A stretch of 7,505 bases of DNA from Pseudomonadota bacterium (lineage in GTDB: Bacteria; Pseudomonadota; Alphaproteobacteria; Rhizobiales; Hyphomicrobiaceae): the NCBI GenBank assembly GCA_023428365.1, contig JAEYYQ010000018.1, positions 1 to 7,505 of the forward strand, in the 5' to 3' direction. The notes below the pieces were generated by a model. That model was not told where the DNA came from and searched no databases. It saw nothing but the letters and a program-made list of their open reading frames with translations. The position numbers and the translations under genes are program-made. Below are positions 6,986-7,505 of the stretch, piece by piece (within the stretch, counting starts at the first letter, position 1; every line of letters begins with the position of its first letter).

Positions 6986-7034
6986 ATAATATGTCAACAT
7001 TTTATTGACGTTTTATTGGCGTTGACGCAAGTCT
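6986..7034. promoter_or_regulatory. Candidate divergent operator/promoter region
   Basis: This AT-rich part of the 134-bp gap between the divergent genes holds ATGT-CA-ACAT (6991-7000), extendable imperfectly to 6988-7003. It also holds inverted GTCAA / TTGAC arms 7 bp apart (6993-6997, 7005-7009), a further TTGAC at 7022-7026, and an 11-bp tandem repeat TTTTATTGACG / TTTTATTGGCG (7000-7010, 7011-7021). A perfect TTGACA (6997-6992, minus strand) could be the -35 of the regulator gene, and TTGACG (7005-7010 or 7022-7027, plus strand) that of the hydrolase gene. The matching -10 boxes are poor. Binding by the MarR-like protein here would cover both promoters. Confidence 0.45.
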
Positions 7035-7060
7035 AGGGCATCTCATCGAACGTGCTTGCA

Positions 7061-7065
7061 AGGAG
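7061..7065 (+). promoter_or_regulatory. Ribosome binding site of the 5-oxoprolinase-type gene
   Basis: AGGAG within CAAGGAGACG lies 6 nt upstream of ATG 7072 and fixes the start of the truncated gene at the right edge. Confidence 0.75.
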
Positions 7066-7071
7066 ACGTGG

Positions 7072-7505
7072 ATGTCGACGAGGCGTGAAGGTCCGCAGAA
7101 GTGGCAGTTCTGGATCGACCGTGGCGGCACCTTCACCGACGTTGTCGGCTGCTCTCCGGATGGCAAGGTCGAGGCCCGCAAGGTTCTCTCGGAAAATCCG
7201 GGCGCTTATGAAGATGCAGCACTGGAGGGTATTCGCCGTTTCCTTGGAGTAGCCTCCGACGCCCCCATCCCCGCCGATCGGATCGCCTCGATCAAGATGG
7301 GCACCACCGTCGCGACCAATGCTGAGCTGGAGCGTAAGGGCGAGCCAACGCTGCTGGTCATCACCAAGGGTCTCAAGGATCAGCTCGAAATCGGCTATCA
7401 AGCCCGGCCCGACATCTTCGCCAAGAAGATCATCAAGCCGGAAATGCTTTACACCCGCGTCGTCGAGGCCGATGAGCGTGTCCGCGCGGATGGCACTGTC
7501 GAAAC
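7072..7505 (+). CDS. 5-oxoprolinase (ATP-hydrolysing) / hydantoinase-family protein, N-terminal part
   Basis: An open frame of 144 codons runs off the right edge. Full-length 5-oxoprolinases have about 1,200 residues, so only the first eighth or so is here. The N-terminus [17 protein letters not shown] (10-26) carries the nucleotide-binding DRGGTFTD motif, and the WIDRGG form is typical of 5-oxoprolinase rather than the HyuA form with [13 protein letters not shown] (76-83), [11 protein letters not shown] (90-100) and [21 protein letters not shown] (107-127) also fit the Hydant_A_N domain. The expected reaction is ATP-dependent opening of 5-oxo-L-proline to glutamate, or hydrolysis of a related cyclic amide. 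ATG 7072 has a good ribosome binding site. Residue 85 is Glu (TNAELERKG), where I recall a hydrophobic residue in most relatives. The gene is divergent from the MarR-like regulator, pointing to control by it. Whether the C-terminal HyuB-like half is fused cannot be seen. Confidence 0.9.
   Translation, partial: MSTRREGPQKWQFWIDRGGTFTDVVGCSPDGKVEARKVLSENPGAYEDAALEGIRRFLGVASDAPIPADRIASIKMGTTVATNAELERKGEPTLLVITKGLKDQLEIGYQARPDIFAKKIIKPEMLYTRVVEADERVRADGTVE

Noticed and set aside
7033..7401. Minus-strand open frame of 122 codons
   Set aside because: It is antisense to the 5-oxoprolinase-type start, which has a clear ribosome binding site and family motifs.

Overview
The window looks like the chromosome of an alphaproteobacterium, probably of the order Hyphomicrobiales (Rhizobiales). 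The evidence is moderately high G+C, alphaproteobacterial protein styles, and a block in which a DjlA-type co-chaperone gene and an amidase gene lead into rnpB. From memory, that arrangement borders the mraZ/rsmH division-cell-wall cluster in many members of this order. Species cannot be named from the sequence.

Left part (1-2658, all minus strand). Reading leftwards: a TerB + J-domain (DjlA-like) co-chaperone; an AmpD-type N-acetylmuramoyl-L-alanine amidase with a C-terminal peptidoglycan-binding domain, overlapping the previous gene by 4 bp (GTGA); an EamA/DMT-family 10-TM exporter whose GTG start lies 17 nt beyond the amidase stop; and the 5' half of the RNase P RNA gene rnpB, which runs off the left edge. 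A good sigma-70-type promoter for rnpB (TTGACG, 17 bp, CTTATT) overlaps the stop codon of the EamA gene.

Middle (2659-3315). This is a mostly non-coding interval. Its one credible gene is a 43-codon plus-strand ORF with a near-perfect Shine-Dalgarno and a signal-peptide-like N-terminus, which I do not recognise. A strong intrinsic terminator at 3248-3279 closes the operon to its right.

Right part (3316-7505). A complete TRAP transporter, read leftwards as dctQ-dctM-dctP, lies downstream of a MarR-like winged-helix regulator (COG5631-like) on the same strand. Divergent from the regulator is the start of a 5-oxoprolinase/hydantoinase-type ATP-dependent amidohydrolase, cut by the right edge. 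The 134-bp divergent gap holds a small palindrome, an 11-bp tandem repeat and repeated TTGAC half-sites that overlap plausible -35 boxes. The simplest reading is a regulated uptake-and-hydrolysis unit: the regulator controls itself and the hydrolase, and possibly the TRAP genes, and the TRAP system imports a small carboxylate such as 5-oxoproline or a related cyclic amide. The substrate is inferred from gene neighbourhood only.

Most of the window is recognisable. The least explained items are the small secreted-peptide ORF, the divergent operator architecture, and the exporter gene lying between the amidase gene and rnpB.
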